The notes beneath the pieces are model-generated. The model worked only from the letters and a program-made list of their open reading frames with translations. It had not been told where the DNA came from and searched no databases. Of a DNA stretch of 34,741 nt, positions 16,617 to 24,218 are shown piece by piece. The translations under genes and the position numbers were made by a program. Numbering within the stretch: position 1 is the stretch's first letter; each line of letters opens with the position of its first letter. Source of the stretch: DASCNA01 sp036011305 (GTDB taxonomy: Bacteria; Verrucomicrobiota; Lentisphaeria; Victivallales; GWF2-38-69); the NCBI GenBank assembly GCA_036011305.1, contig DASCNA010000207.1:1-34741 (forward strand). The letters are read 5' to 3'.

Positions 16617-17036
16617 ATGAAAAATTATAGAAAAGAACTTTGGTTTAATATCCCTACAAGAAGAGCATTTATTAATATTACAGGAAACATAGAAGAATGT
16701 CTTAGAGAATCAGGAATAAAAGAGGGGCTTCTTCTTTGTAATGCAATGCATATTACTGCTTCTGTATTTATAAATGATGATGAATCAGGATTACATAGTG
16801 ATTATGATAAATGGCTGGAAAAACTTGCTCCCCATGAACCGCTCAGCAATTACAAACATAACTTAACTGGTGAAGATAATGGAGACGCGCATCTTAAAAG
16901 ACAGGTTATGGGCAGAGAAGTGACTGTTGCTGTAACCAATGGAAAGCTTGACTTTGGACCATGGGAACAGATTTTTTATGGCGAGTTTGATGGGCGTAGA
17001 AATAAAAGGATTCTTGTGAAAATTATAGGAGAGTAA
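16617..17036 (+). CDS. YjbQ-family (UPF0047) protein
   Basis: The 139-residue protein matches the YjbQ/UPF0047 family along its whole length. It has H45-x-TASVFINDDESGL-x2-D (about 45-62), the HNLTGEDNGDAHLKRQVMG signature (about 81-99), and GxLDFGPWEQIFYGEFDGRRNKR at the end. The conserved His, Asp and Glu residues form a metal-linked pocket at trimer interfaces. Family members show weak thiamine-phosphate synthase activity, but the physiological role is unsettled. The protein is small, soluble and cytoplasmic. The start follows AGGA. It lies 49 bases before the Sel1-repeat gene on the same strand, so the two may be cotranscribed. Confidence 0.9.
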   Translation: MKNYRKELWFNIPTRRAFINITGNIEECLRESGIKEGLLLCNAMHITASVFINDDESGLHSDYDKWLEKLAPHEPLSNYKHNLTGEDNGDAHLKRQVMGREVTVAVTNGKLDFGPWEQIFYGEFDGRRNKRILVKIIGE

Positions 17037-17085
17037 ACCATCTTTAATAAGTTGTTAATTTAATACAATTAGAAATTAGTCTTGC

Positions 17086-18381
17086 ATGTTGTTTAAAAAA
17101 ATAGTGTTTTATAAAATTTTTCCAGCTGTAATATTATACTATATTATCAGTTTACAGGCACTCTATGGAAATAACCTGGATACTGTAAAGCAGTTAAGAA
17201 AATTAGCTGTCGTCGGTGATGCTGATGCATGTCTTAAATTAGGAAATATTTATTATTACGGTAAAGGGATTCCTCAGGATACTTATACTGCTTTCAAGTG
17301 GTATAATGATGCGGCTTACCAGGGAAACGCAGCAGCTAAATTTAATTTGGCTATATGTTATGATCAGGGGATTGGAACAGATCAAAATAAAATAAAAGCA
17401 TTGCAATGGTACAAAAAAGCTGCTGATTCAGGCGTATTGCAGGCTAAATATAATATGGCCCTGTTTTATATTGACGGAGCTAAGATCCCAACTGATGCAG
17501 GAGATGTAGTTTTTGAGGCTGATTCGCGTAAGGCTATAAAATTGTTAAAGGAGTGCGGGAGATTAGATTTTTCACCAGCGAACAGAGAATTAGCGAAGAT
17601 GTACTTTGAGGGTAAAAAAGTTAAAATTGATCGAGAATATGGGATGACTTTTTTACTTAAGGCAGTTGCAGGTAAAGATCCAGAAAGTTTCTATATTTTG
17701 GCTAGAATTTATATTGATGAAGGTGAAAAATATAAAAAAATAGTACCGCTGCTGCAGTATGCTGCAGATAATAATATTATTGAAGCATATGAAATCCTAG
17801 GAATATATTATGAAACAGGACGAGGAGTTGAGCAGAATACAAAAACTGCATTCAAATATTACTTAATGGCTGCAGAAAACGGAGTAGCAACAGCACAGGC
17901 TAGAGTTGGTGAATATTATACAAAGGGAAATATTGTAAAGGAAAATATCTGGGATGCAAGATACTGGTTTAATAAAGCAGCGCAGCAAAAAGAACCTTAT
18001 GCGTTATTTATGCTCGGCACATTCGCTGAACAGGGTATTGGGGAAGAACCAAATAAAATAAAAGCTTTTAAATATTTTATGCAGTCGGCACAACTCGGTT
18101 TTGAAAAAGCTCAATACAACCTTGCAACTTATTATTCAAACGGTACAAATATAGGTCAGGATAATGACATGGCTATATACTGGTTTAGAAAAGCAGCATT
18201 ACAAATGGATCCTCAGGCTCAGAGAGAACTTGGATTTCATTATATTTCAGGGGAAGGACTAAAACAGAGCTATAATTTTGGTCTAAACTGGCTGAATGCT
18301 GCAAAAGACAGGGGAGACGTTAAAGCACAGTCTTATATGCAGTCAATATTTATATCTCCTCAAAGTATAGTACGTAAATAA
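17086..18381 (+). CDS. Secreted Sel1-like repeat protein
   Basis: The 431-residue protein has an N-terminal signal or anchor (about 1-28) and then roughly ten Sel1-like repeats of about 36 residues. Typical units are A-x2-LG-x2-YYYGKGI-x3-T-x-AFKWYNDAA and ILGIYYETGRGVEQNTKTAFKYY. Sel1 repeats stack as alpha-alpha solenoids that act as protein-binding scaffolds and are common in envelope and host-interaction proteins. The third to fifth repeats (about 150-225) are irregular, with insertions. The ribosome binding site is weak. It follows the YjbQ gene by 49 bases and ends at a hairpin shared with gltA. The partner is unknown. Confidence 0.85.
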   Translation: MLFKKIVFYKIFPAVILYYIISLQALYGNNLDTVKQLRKLAVVGDADACLKLGNIYYYGKGIPQDTYTAFKWYNDAAYQGNAAAKFNLAICYDQGIGTDQNKIKALQWYKKAADSGVLQAKYNMALFYIDGAKIPTDAGDVVFEADSRKAIKLLKECGRLDFSPANRELAKMYFEGKKVKIDREYGMTFLLKAVAGKDPESFYILARIYIDEGEKYKKIVPLLQYAADNNIIEAYEILGIYYETGRGVEQNTKTAFKYYLMAAENGVATAQARVGEYYTKGNIVKENIWDARYWFNKAAQQKEPYALFMLGTFAEQGIGEEPNKIKAFKYFMQSAQLGFEKAQYNLATYYSNGTNIGQDNDMAIYWFRKAALQMDPQAQRELGFHYISGEGLKQSYNFGLNWLNAAKDRGDVKAQSYMQSIFISPQSIVRK

Positions 18382-18388
18382 CATTGAA

Positions 18389-18420
18389 TACAGACGCAAA
18401 ATTTTGATTTTGCGCCTGTA
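18389..18420. terminator. Hairpin between convergent Sel1 and gltA genes
   Basis: A 14-bp stem with one A-C mismatch (TACAGACGCAAAAT at 18389-18402 with 18407-18420) has a 4-base loop. A T-rich stretch (TATTTTTA) follows on the plus strand a few bases later. It lies between two convergent stops and could serve both, though the minus side lacks a clean T tract. Confidence 0.65.
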
Positions 18421-18431
18421 TAGCTGTATTT

Positions 18432-19724
18432 TTACTTATTCTTTTTTGAAGGAATATGCGTGAGCCTGGCTCCGGTATAAATTTGTCGTGGACGGGCTAT
18501 TTTTCTATTTTTAGAATCAACCATCTCTTTCCACTGTGCAATCCAGCCTGGAAGTCTTCCTAATGCGAACATTACTGTGAACATATCAACAGGAATATCT
18601 AAAGCTTTATAAATTATTCCGCTGTAAAAATCTACATTAGGGAAAAGTTTTCTTGAGACAAAATAGTCATCTGCAAGGGCTTTTTCTTCAAGTTCCATTG
18701 CCGTGTTCAGCAAGCTGTCATTAATATCCAGCTTGTTTAACAGTTTATGGCAAGAATCTTTAATTATATTTGCCCTTGGGTCAAAGTTTTTATAAACTCT
18801 ATGTCCAAATCCCATTAGTTTAAAAGGATCATTTTTATCCTTTGCTTTTTCTATAAATTTATTAATATTCCCGCCGTCATCTTCAATTTTATGAAGCATT
18901 TCAATTACTTTTTGATTTGCCCCGCCATGCAATGGTCCGGAAAGAGCATTTATGCCCGCGGAAAGAGTTGAGAATAAATTTACCTGTGCACTTCCGATAA
19001 CTCTAACTGCAGTTGTTGAACAATTCTGCTCATGATCTGCATGTATGATTAATAATTTATTAAGTATTTCGACAGTCTCGTATTCAATTTTGTATGGTTT
19101 TACATGGGAGTCGAACATCATATTCAGGAAATTGGCACAGTAACTTAAATCGTGCCTTGGGTATACTATTGGTTCACCTATAGATTTTTTATATGAAAAG
19201 GCGGCGACAGTTCTGAATACTGAAATTAATTGAGCAGAAGTTCTATAGATATCTCCTTCCAACGACTGTGAATCAACATTAGGGTAAAATGAAGAGAGTG
19301 CATTTATCATTGTTGAAAGTATATTCATAGGGTGTGCGTTTGAGGGAAAAGTATCAAGAAATCTATGCATATCTTCATGAAGCATTGAACTTTCTGTTAA
19401 TATTTCAGAAACTCTTTTCAGTTGCCATTCTGTCGGCATATCACCATTTAGAAGTAAGTATGCGGTTTCAACAAAAGTTGATTTTTCGGCAAGTTCTTCA
19501 ATTGGAATTCCTCTATATCTCAGAATTCCTTTTTCCCCGTCAATATAAGTTATTTCGCTTTTGCATGCTCCTGTATTAATAAAGCTGGGGTCTAAGGTTA
19601 TATATCCGGTATCTTTTCTTAATGTCGAAATATCGATTGCTTTTTCGTTTTCTGATCCGGTTACTATTGGATACTTCTGTGATTTTCCGTCTAGTATTAT
19701 TTCTGCGTAAGTTTCATTATTCAT
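18432..19724 (-). CDS. gltA: Citrate synthase (type II)
   Basis: The 430-residue enzyme condenses acetyl-CoA with oxaloacetate at the entry to the TCA cycle. Catalytic residues are in place: the first His in GPLHGGANQ, the second in MGFGHRVYKNFDPRA, and the Asp in FPNVDFYSGI. The acetyl-CoA site near the C-terminus is FALGRLPGWIAQWKE. The N-terminal beta domain (ILDGKSQKYPIV) and the length are typical of hexameric type II enzymes, including those regulated by NADH in Gram-negative bacteria. The start is ATG 19724 with GGAG upstream. No other TCA gene lies in the window. It is monocistronic, or the end of a unit read from tsaC across a 183-base gap. Confidence 0.96.
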   Translation of the reverse strand: MNNETYAEIILDGKSQKYPIVTGSENEKAIDISTLRKDTGYITLDPSFINTGACKSEITYIDGEKGILRYRGIPIEELAEKSTFVETAYLLLNGDMPTEWQLKRVSEILTESSMLHEDMHRFLDTFPSNAHPMNILSTMINALSSFYPNVDSQSLEGDIYRTSAQLISVFRTVAAFSYKKSIGEPIVYPRHDLSYCANFLNMMFDSHVKPYKIEYETVEILNKLLIIHADHEQNCSTTAVRVIGSAQVNLFSTLSAGINALSGPLHGGANQKVIEMLHKIEDDGGNINKFIEKAKDKNDPFKLMGFGHRVYKNFDPRANIIKDSCHKLLNKLDINDSLLNTAMELEEKALADDYFVSRKLFPNVDFYSGIIYKALDIPVDMFTVMFALGRLPGWIAQWKEMVDSKNRKIARPRQIYTGARLTHIPSKKNK

Positions 19725-19907
19725 ATGTTGTCTGCTCCAATTTTAGGTTACTTATTAGATACCAAATCAATCGACATATTTTCTTATAGCCAGTACAGGG
19801 AAATTCCGTGTTCAGCTTTTATGTTGAATGTTACTTCTTAATGATATAATATTTTTGTTAAACATTAAAATCAATATAAATGGGAAAAACCTCTGTGGTA
19901 TATTTAT

Positions 19908-20519
19908 TTATTTTCCAAGGCAGGTATTTATATCTTTTAGTGATATTAGACCTTCTCTTAAGATAGTTATATTGTCATTCTCGATCATTGCCACTGTAGA
20001 TGGCAAAGAATTTGATGGTAATTCACCTCCATCAATACTTAAGTCAGGTTGAAGATGTAAAGAATTTAGCGCATCATCAATTTTTAGAGCAGGGGCATCT
20101 CCTGATACATTTGCACTTGTTGCAGCTAAAGGAGTGTCTATGCTGTTAATTAAGTTTAAAATGAAATTATGATCTGGAATTCTGAACCCCAGTTTCTCTC
20201 CATTTTTTTCAGGTATAATTAAAGTCATAGGACCAGGGCAAAATGAATCTATAATACATTTAATAGCTGGAGTGATAATACCTCCAAACTCTTCTATCAT
20301 GGAAATATTACTAGCCAGCATTTGAAACGGTTTATTCTCAGGTCTGTTTTTTGCCTTGTAAATATTGTCTCTAGCCTGTTGATTATTCCATAAACACATC
20401 AGTCCGTATACAGTTTCAGTAGGAGCTAAAATAAAACTGCCGGGCAGTTTTATTTTAGTTTCAATTCTGCTAATTGCATATTGGTAGTTAGTTTCAGATA
20501 ATTTAATAATATTAGACAT
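19908..20519 (-). CDS. tsaC: L-threonylcarbamoyladenylate synthase (TsaC/Sua5/YwlC family)
   Basis: The 203-residue protein makes threonylcarbamoyl-AMP from threonine, bicarbonate and ATP for the t6A37 modification of ANN-decoding tRNAs. Family marks include the N-terminal APTETVYGL (substrate loop), KAKNRPENKPFQML with the conserved K-R-P pattern, CPGPMTLI, and PLAATSANVSG. The usual C-terminal segment is present (STVAMIENDNITILREG). It has the short form, without the extra C-terminal Sua5 domain. ATG 20519 overlaps the purE end by 8 bases, which implies translational coupling. It is the last gene of the purE unit. Confidence 0.92.
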   Translation of the reverse strand: MSNIIKLSETNYQYAISRIETKIKLPGSFILAPTETVYGLMCLWNNQQARDNIYKAKNRPENKPFQMLASNISMIEEFGGIITPAIKCIIDSFCPGPMTLIIPEKNGEKLGFRIPDHNFILNLINSIDTPLAATSANVSGDAPALKIDDALNSLHLQPDLSIDGGELPSNSLPSTVAMIENDNITILREGLISLKDINTCLGK

Positions 20520-21033
20520 TAAGTTCTTTTATTCTGTTATTAATACTGGAATCAGCTTTTTTAACTTTAGCAGTTTGTTCAGCCCTGAATGTTTTTAATT
20601 TTTCAGATAGTTCTTTGTCGCTTAAAGACAGTATTTGAGCGGCATATAAAGCAGCATTTTTAGCACCTGCTTTTCCTGCAGTAACAGTCGCAACTGGAAT
20701 TCCTGGAGGCATCTGTACTGTTGAAAGTAGTGAGTCAAAGCCGTTAAAAGGTTCGCATGGCATTGGTATTCCTATGACAGGCAAAGTAGTATGAGATGCC
20801 ATTACTCCGGCAAGGTGTGCTGCCATTCCTGCTGCGCAAATTAAAATTTTCAATCCGTTTTTTTCTGCATTTTGAGCAAAATCCAATGCTACTGCTGGTG
20901 TCCTATGCGCTGATATAACTCTGGCCGTATATGGAATAGACAAATCATTTAGAATAGAAAACGCACCTTTTAAATTAGGTAAATCACTATCACTTCCCAT
21001 AATAACAGCTACTGTTGCTTTTGAATCTTCCAT
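20512..21033 (-). CDS. purE: N5-carboxyaminoimidazole ribonucleotide mutase, class I PurE
   Basis: The 173-residue enzyme converts N5-CAIR to CAIR in purine synthesis. It shows IMGSDSDLP (phosphate loop), ISAHRTP (catalytic His), AAGMAAHLAGVMASHTTLPVIGIPM, and the class I core SLLSTVQMPPGIPVATVTAG. Length fits class I. PurK, its usual partner that makes N5-CAIR, is not in the window. The ribosome binding site AGGAG at 21047-21043 is kept between the start and the repeat that bounds the four-helix-bundle gene upstream. The insertion therefore left this gene's translation signal intact. Confidence 0.95.
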   Translation of the reverse strand: MEDSKATVAVIMGSDSDLPNLKGAFSILNDLSIPYTARVISAHRTPAVALDFAQNAEKNGLKILICAAGMAAHLAGVMASHTTLPVIGIPMPCEPFNGFDSLLSTVQMPPGIPVATVTAGKAGAKNAALYAAQILSLSDKELSEKLKTFRAEQTAKVKKADSSINNRIKELNV

Positions 21034-21052
21034 TTTACTAATCTCCTGAAAA

Positions 21053-21080
21053 TTGTTAATTATTAATGATCAATTATTAA
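21053..21080 (-). repeat. Heptamer repeat, downstream boundary of the four-helix-bundle gene
   Basis: Four consecutive 7-base units read on the plus strand as TTGTTAA, TTATTAA, TGATCAA, TTATTAA. On the minus strand they are TTAATAA, TTGATCA, TTAATAA, TTAACAA. They overlap the last codons and stop (21070-21072) of the four-helix-bundle gene. The orientation is opposite to the repeat at 21433-21460. Confidence 0.7.
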
Positions 21081-21429
21081 TATTTGATTTAATAGATTTT
21101 AATATAGATGTGATTAATTTAATAATTTCTATCGCATCATTATTAATGCTTTCAAATTGTTCCTGATTTAAGTAATCAGTTTCTTTTAAAAGTTCTAACC
21201 AATAAATATTTTCATTAATTTCTTTTTGGGCAATAGACATTTTGTGTTTGAAATCTAATTTTGATTCTGCATGTTCTGCTTCTCGAATCATTGCACCAAC
21301 ACTTGTACCACTTCTTAAAAGTTGTTTGGATAAAATATATTCATTTTCATTATTGCATAAGTATTGATACAAGCGAATAATTCTAATTGCAAAAGCAAAA
21401 CTTTTATTTTTTATCACATTATCTTTCAT
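21070..21429 (-). CDS. Four-helix-bundle protein (S23/TIGR02436, Avd-like)
   Basis: The 119-residue protein fits the S23 ribosomal-associated or four-helix-bundle family, with SFAFAIRIIRLYQYL, LSKQLLRSGTSVGAMIREAEHAES, DFKHKMSIAQKEINENIYWLELL and a final hydrophobic helix. Members are encoded in 23S rRNA intervening sequences of some bacteria and are related to the Avd protein of diversity-generating retroelements. Their function outside those settings is unknown. I chose ATG 21429. An upstream TTG at 21453 would translate repeat DNA, and the family starts at the MKDNVIKNKSF level. The gene sits inside the aroKC-purE unit, bounded by inverted heptamer repeats that overlap its stop and lie just before its start. 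This suggests an inserted cassette. Confidence 0.88.
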   Translation of the reverse strand: MKDNVIKNKSFAFAIRIIRLYQYLCNNENEYILSKQLLRSGTSVGAMIREAEHAESKLDFKHKMSIAQKEINENIYWLELLKETDYLNQEQFESINNDAIEIIKLITSILKSIKSNINN

Positions 21430-21432
21430 TAA

Positions 21433-21460
21433 TTTACCATAAACAATTAACAATTAATAA
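21433..21460 (+). repeat. Heptamer repeat, upstream boundary of the four-helix-bundle gene
   Basis: Four 7-base units read on the plus strand as TTTACCA, TAAACAA, TTAACAA, TTAATAA, then TTGTTAG runs into the aroKC stop (21464-21466). It lies only 3 bases before the ATG of the four-helix-bundle gene and is inverted relative to 21053-21080. Confidence 0.7.
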
Positions 21461-21463
21461 TTG

Positions 21464-23074
21464 TTAGTGTTTGTAACTAAATTCTGGATTAATTTTTCTT
21501 TGTATTTCCAAAGTATCTAATATAACCATTGCTGACATAGTTTCCAGTACCGGAATAATTCTTGGAACAATACATGGATCATGTCTGCCTTCTACTTGGA
21601 TATCAACATTATTGCTATCTAAATCACATGTTTGCTGTTTACTGAAAATAGAAGATGTGGGTTTGACAGCGACTTTTATAATTATTTTTTCTCCAGTTGA
21701 GATTCCACCAAGTATCCCTCCCGCATTATTTGTTATAAATTTACCATTTCGCATAGCATCGTTATTTTCACTCCCCCGCTTTCTGGCTGATGAAAATCCT
21801 GAACCGAATTCAATGCCTTTAACTGCTCCAAGTGAAACAATAGCCATAGCTAATTTAGCATCCAGTTTTCCAAAAACAGGATCACCTAATCCGGCAGGAA
21901 GCCCTGATATTTCAATTTGCGCAATTCCACCCACAGAATCATTATTATCCTTAGCTTTCAGTATAGCATTTTCCATTTCTGCAGCTTTAACGCTGTCAGC
22001 GCATCTGACACTATTGTTTTCGATTATAGAATAATCAACTGTATAGCTTTCTATGCCTGCTATTGCAACTGTATGTGCAACAATGTTAATTTCTTGAGTT
22101 TTTAATATTTTTTTTGCTATAGCGCCGCACATCACTCGGCCTGCAGTTTCCCTGCCTGAAGAACGTCCGCCTCCCTTATGATCTCTGATACCATATTTTT
22201 TCCAGAAAGTAAAATCTGCTGTGCCTGGTCTGAAGGAATTTTTTATCAGGTCATATTTAGTTGAATCCTGATCTTTATTCTCAATTAGCATTCCAATTGA
22301 AGTTCCTGTTGTTTTACCTTCGAATACACCTGATAGTATTTTTACCTGGTCTTTTTCATTTCTTGGAGTAGAAACTGCACTTTGTCCAGGTCTTCTTCTG
22401 TTGAGTTCTTTTTGAATATCCTGTTCACATATTTCAACTCCTGGTTGTATGCCCTCCAAGATTGCTCCAACTGCCGGTCCATGGCTTTCACCAAAAGTAG
22501 TCATTCTGACAATATTTCCAAATGTATTTGGCTTTTGTGACAGCAGAGAAATTTCTATTTTCAGTTCATTGTATATAATATTAACTACTTCATCTAAAAT
22601 TAAATTTGAAGTATCTACAATAATATCTGCGAAAGGTTTAATTACTTCAGTTATTAAATTACATCTGTTTAGAAATAATTCCTGAGCTGTTTTATCATTC
22701 AAATATGCCGGAATTGATTTTTGATTGAATCTTTCCAGCAGCTTTTTTGATGTGGCTGTTAACAATATGAGTATTGACCTGTCTCTTAAAAGCTGTCTTG
22801 AAGATTTATTCAGAAGGGCTGAGCCTCCAGTACTTACTATGCACCATTCTCTCTTTGATATTTCTTCTATAGCTTTACGCTCATATTCTCTAAATGTGTC
22901 TTCTCCGAATTCGCTGCATATGTTTCGGCATGAAAGTCTGTTATTGGTTTTATTATAGAATAGTTCTTCTATTAATTCATCAGATTCAATAAAAGGTAAG
23001 CCAAGTGCTTCAGATAGTTTTGAACCCGTGATTGATTTTCCCGAGCATTTCGGGCCTGATAATACAATTTTCAT
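21464..23074 (-). CDS. aroK-aroC: Fused shikimate kinase-chorismate synthase
   Basis: The single 536-residue chain carries two enzymes of the chorismate pathway. Residues 1 to about 175 are shikimate kinase: Walker A loop GPKCSGKS at 7-14, Asp32 in the ESDE motif, FGEDTFREYE at 56-65, and the substrate glycine loop STGGSAL at 81-87. Residues about 183-536 are chorismate synthase: TTFGESHG at 192-199, NRRRPGQS at 225-232, KILSGVFEGKTTGTSI, the flavin-binding GGGRSSGRETAGR at 301-313, and EGRHDPCIVPR near the end. The linker is only about 8 residues. EPSP synthase, which acts between the two, is not in the window. The ribosome binding site is weak. The stop overlaps the edge of a heptamer repeat. 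Confidence 0.94.
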   Translation of the reverse strand: MKIVLSGPKCSGKSITGSKLSEALGLPFIESDELIEELFYNKTNNRLSCRNICSEFGEDTFREYERKAIEEISKREWCIVSTGGSALLNKSSRQLLRDRSILILLTATSKKLLERFNQKSIPAYLNDKTAQELFLNRCNLITEVIKPFADIIVDTSNLILDEVVNIIYNELKIEISLLSQKPNTFGNIVRMTTFGESHGPAVGAILEGIQPGVEICEQDIQKELNRRRPGQSAVSTPRNEKDQVKILSGVFEGKTTGTSIGMLIENKDQDSTKYDLIKNSFRPGTADFTFWKKYGIRDHKGGGRSSGRETAGRVMCGAIAKKILKTQEINIVAHTVAIAGIESYTVDYSIIENNSVRCADSVKAAEMENAILKAKDNNDSVGGIAQIEISGLPAGLGDPVFGKLDAKLAMAIVSLGAVKGIEFGSGFSSARKRGSENNDAMRNGKFITNNAGGILGGISTGEKIIIKVAVKPTSSIFSKQQTCDLDSNNVDIQVEGRHDPCIVPRIIPVLETMSAMVILDTLEIQRKINPEFSYKH

Positions 23075-23166
23075 TATTACACCATTTAGAAATTATTTGT
23101 TCATAATAATGTATGTAAAAAGATGAAATCTTCCAGTACTGTTTTTGAAAATATTTTTTTGATATA

Positions 23167-23205
23167 AATAAAAAAGCCCGAATACAAAATATCATAGTAT
23201 TCGGG
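23167..23205 (-). terminator. Rho-independent terminator after the COX24-type peptide gene
   Basis: On the minus strand CCCGAATAC (23205-23197) pairs perfectly over 9 bp with 23185-23177, then a T tract follows (complement of the A-rich stretch at 23167-23175). It ends the tiny gene upstream of aroKC. Confidence 0.88.
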
Positions 23206-23223
23206 AGCAAGAAAATAAAAAGC

Positions 23224-23313
23224 TTATTTGTTCTTGTGTCTATTAGCCTTAAGCTGTTTACGTCTTTTATGTTTTGATATTTTTTTACGACGTTTCTTCT
23301 TTAAGTTACCCAT
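23224..23313 (-). CDS. AURKAIP1/COX24-domain peptide, putative small-subunit ribosomal protein (29 aa)
   Basis: This 29-residue gene reads MGNLKKKRRKKISKHKRRKQ then LKANRHKNK, with GAGG 9 bases before ATG 23313. Length and pattern (KKRRKKxSKHKRRKxLKxxRHK) match the AURKAIP1/COX24 (DUF1713) family. Small members of this family bind the 30S decoding region in mycobacteria (bS22) and have mitochondrial relatives in the small subunit. It is almost entirely basic, as expected for an rRNA-buried peptide. It has its own terminator, and a 207-base AT-rich space separates it from rpe upstream. It is often missed because of its size. Assignment rests on motif resemblance by eye. Confidence 0.85.
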   Translation of the reverse strand: MGNLKKKRRKKISKHKRRKQLKANRHKNK

Positions 23314-23520
23314 CTATAATCCTCGATTTCTAAAGTATTTTTTTAAAAATATATTTTAAGACAATAAAGACTATAAAAATAATGAGTTAACACCTATTTT
23401 TCAAATAGCTTTTGAATTATATCCAATATTTAATTCAGGATGGTAAATGTTTGATTCCCAGTTTAATAGGAAGTTCTATTTTATATCTTTAATATATTCT
23501 AAATCAATATTTTTATATTG

Positions 23521-24207
23521 TCAATTCACAAGCAAGGCATTAACTGCACTTCTAACACCATTTTTATGTCTGAATACGGATGTTCCAGCCACCATAACAT
23601 TTGCTCCTGCATCTGAAGCAATATTTATATTATTTTCGTCTATTCCGCCATCCACTTGCAAAAATATATCTTTTTCAGTCTCTCTTATTTTATCTTTTAA
23701 ATAATGCACTTTAGGCATCATTTCTTTCATAAATGACTGACCTCCAAATCCAGGTTCTACGGTCATGACCAATATTAAGTCCAGGTCATTTATATAAGGA
23801 AGTATTGTGTCAGGGTCAGTTTTAGGTTTAACAGAAAGACCTACGCTCATAGAATATTTTTTAATCTCTTTTATTACTGTTGTGATGTCATCATCGGATT
23901 CGACATGAAAAGTTATATGGTCTGAACCTGATTCCGCAAAGGATTTTATATATTGCAAAGGGTTGGTTATCATTAAATGCGTGTCAAATATTTGGTTGCT
24001 TACATTTCTGATGCCATTTATTATTGGCTGGCCAATTGACAGATTAGGAACAAAATGGCCATCCATCACATCTATATGAAGAATTTTTATTCCTGCATCA
24101 ATAGTTTTCTTTATATCTTTTTGCAAATTAGAAAAATCTGCTGCCAGTAATGACGGGGCTATTATTACCTTATCTGATTTTAAGGTTTTAAGGATTGGGG
24201 TCGGCAT
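23521..24207 (-). CDS. rpe: Ribulose-phosphate 3-epimerase
   Basis: The 228-residue TIM-barrel enzyme interconverts ribulose-5-phosphate and xylulose-5-phosphate in the pentose phosphate pathway. It shows IAPSLLAADFSNL, the metal and catalytic residues in HIDVMDGHFVPNLSIG, FDTHLMI, FHVES, VMTVEPGFGGQSFM (phosphate loop), and LQVDGGI with the second catalytic Asp. I chose ATG 24207 because AGGAA lies 8 bases before it. The longer TTG frame at 24222 would place that ribosome binding site inside the gene. The AsmA-family gene upstream stops at 24219, so the ribosome binding site overlaps that stop region and the two genes are coupled. Confidence 0.95.
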   Translation of the reverse strand: MPTPILKTLKSDKVIIAPSLLAADFSNLQKDIKKTIDAGIKILHIDVMDGHFVPNLSIGQPIINGIRNVSNQIFDTHLMITNPLQYIKSFAESGSDHITFHVESDDDITTVIKEIKKYSMSVGLSVKPKTDPDTILPYINDLDLILVMTVEPGFGGQSFMKEMMPKVHYLKDKIRETEKDIFLQVDGGIDENNINIASDAGANVMVAGTSVFRHKNGVRSAVNALLVN

Positions 24208-24218
24208 AGAATTTTTCC

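Noticed and set aside
21070..21429. Four-helix-bundle gene as part of a 23S rRNA intervening sequence or a diversity-generating retroelement
   Set aside because: No rRNA sequence surrounds it, and no reverse transcriptase or template/variable repeat pair is in the window. Only the protein family is shared.
21612..22034. 140-residue plus-strand frame opposite the chorismate synthase domain
   Set aside because: It is antisense to highly conserved catalytic sequence, without ribosome binding site or homology.
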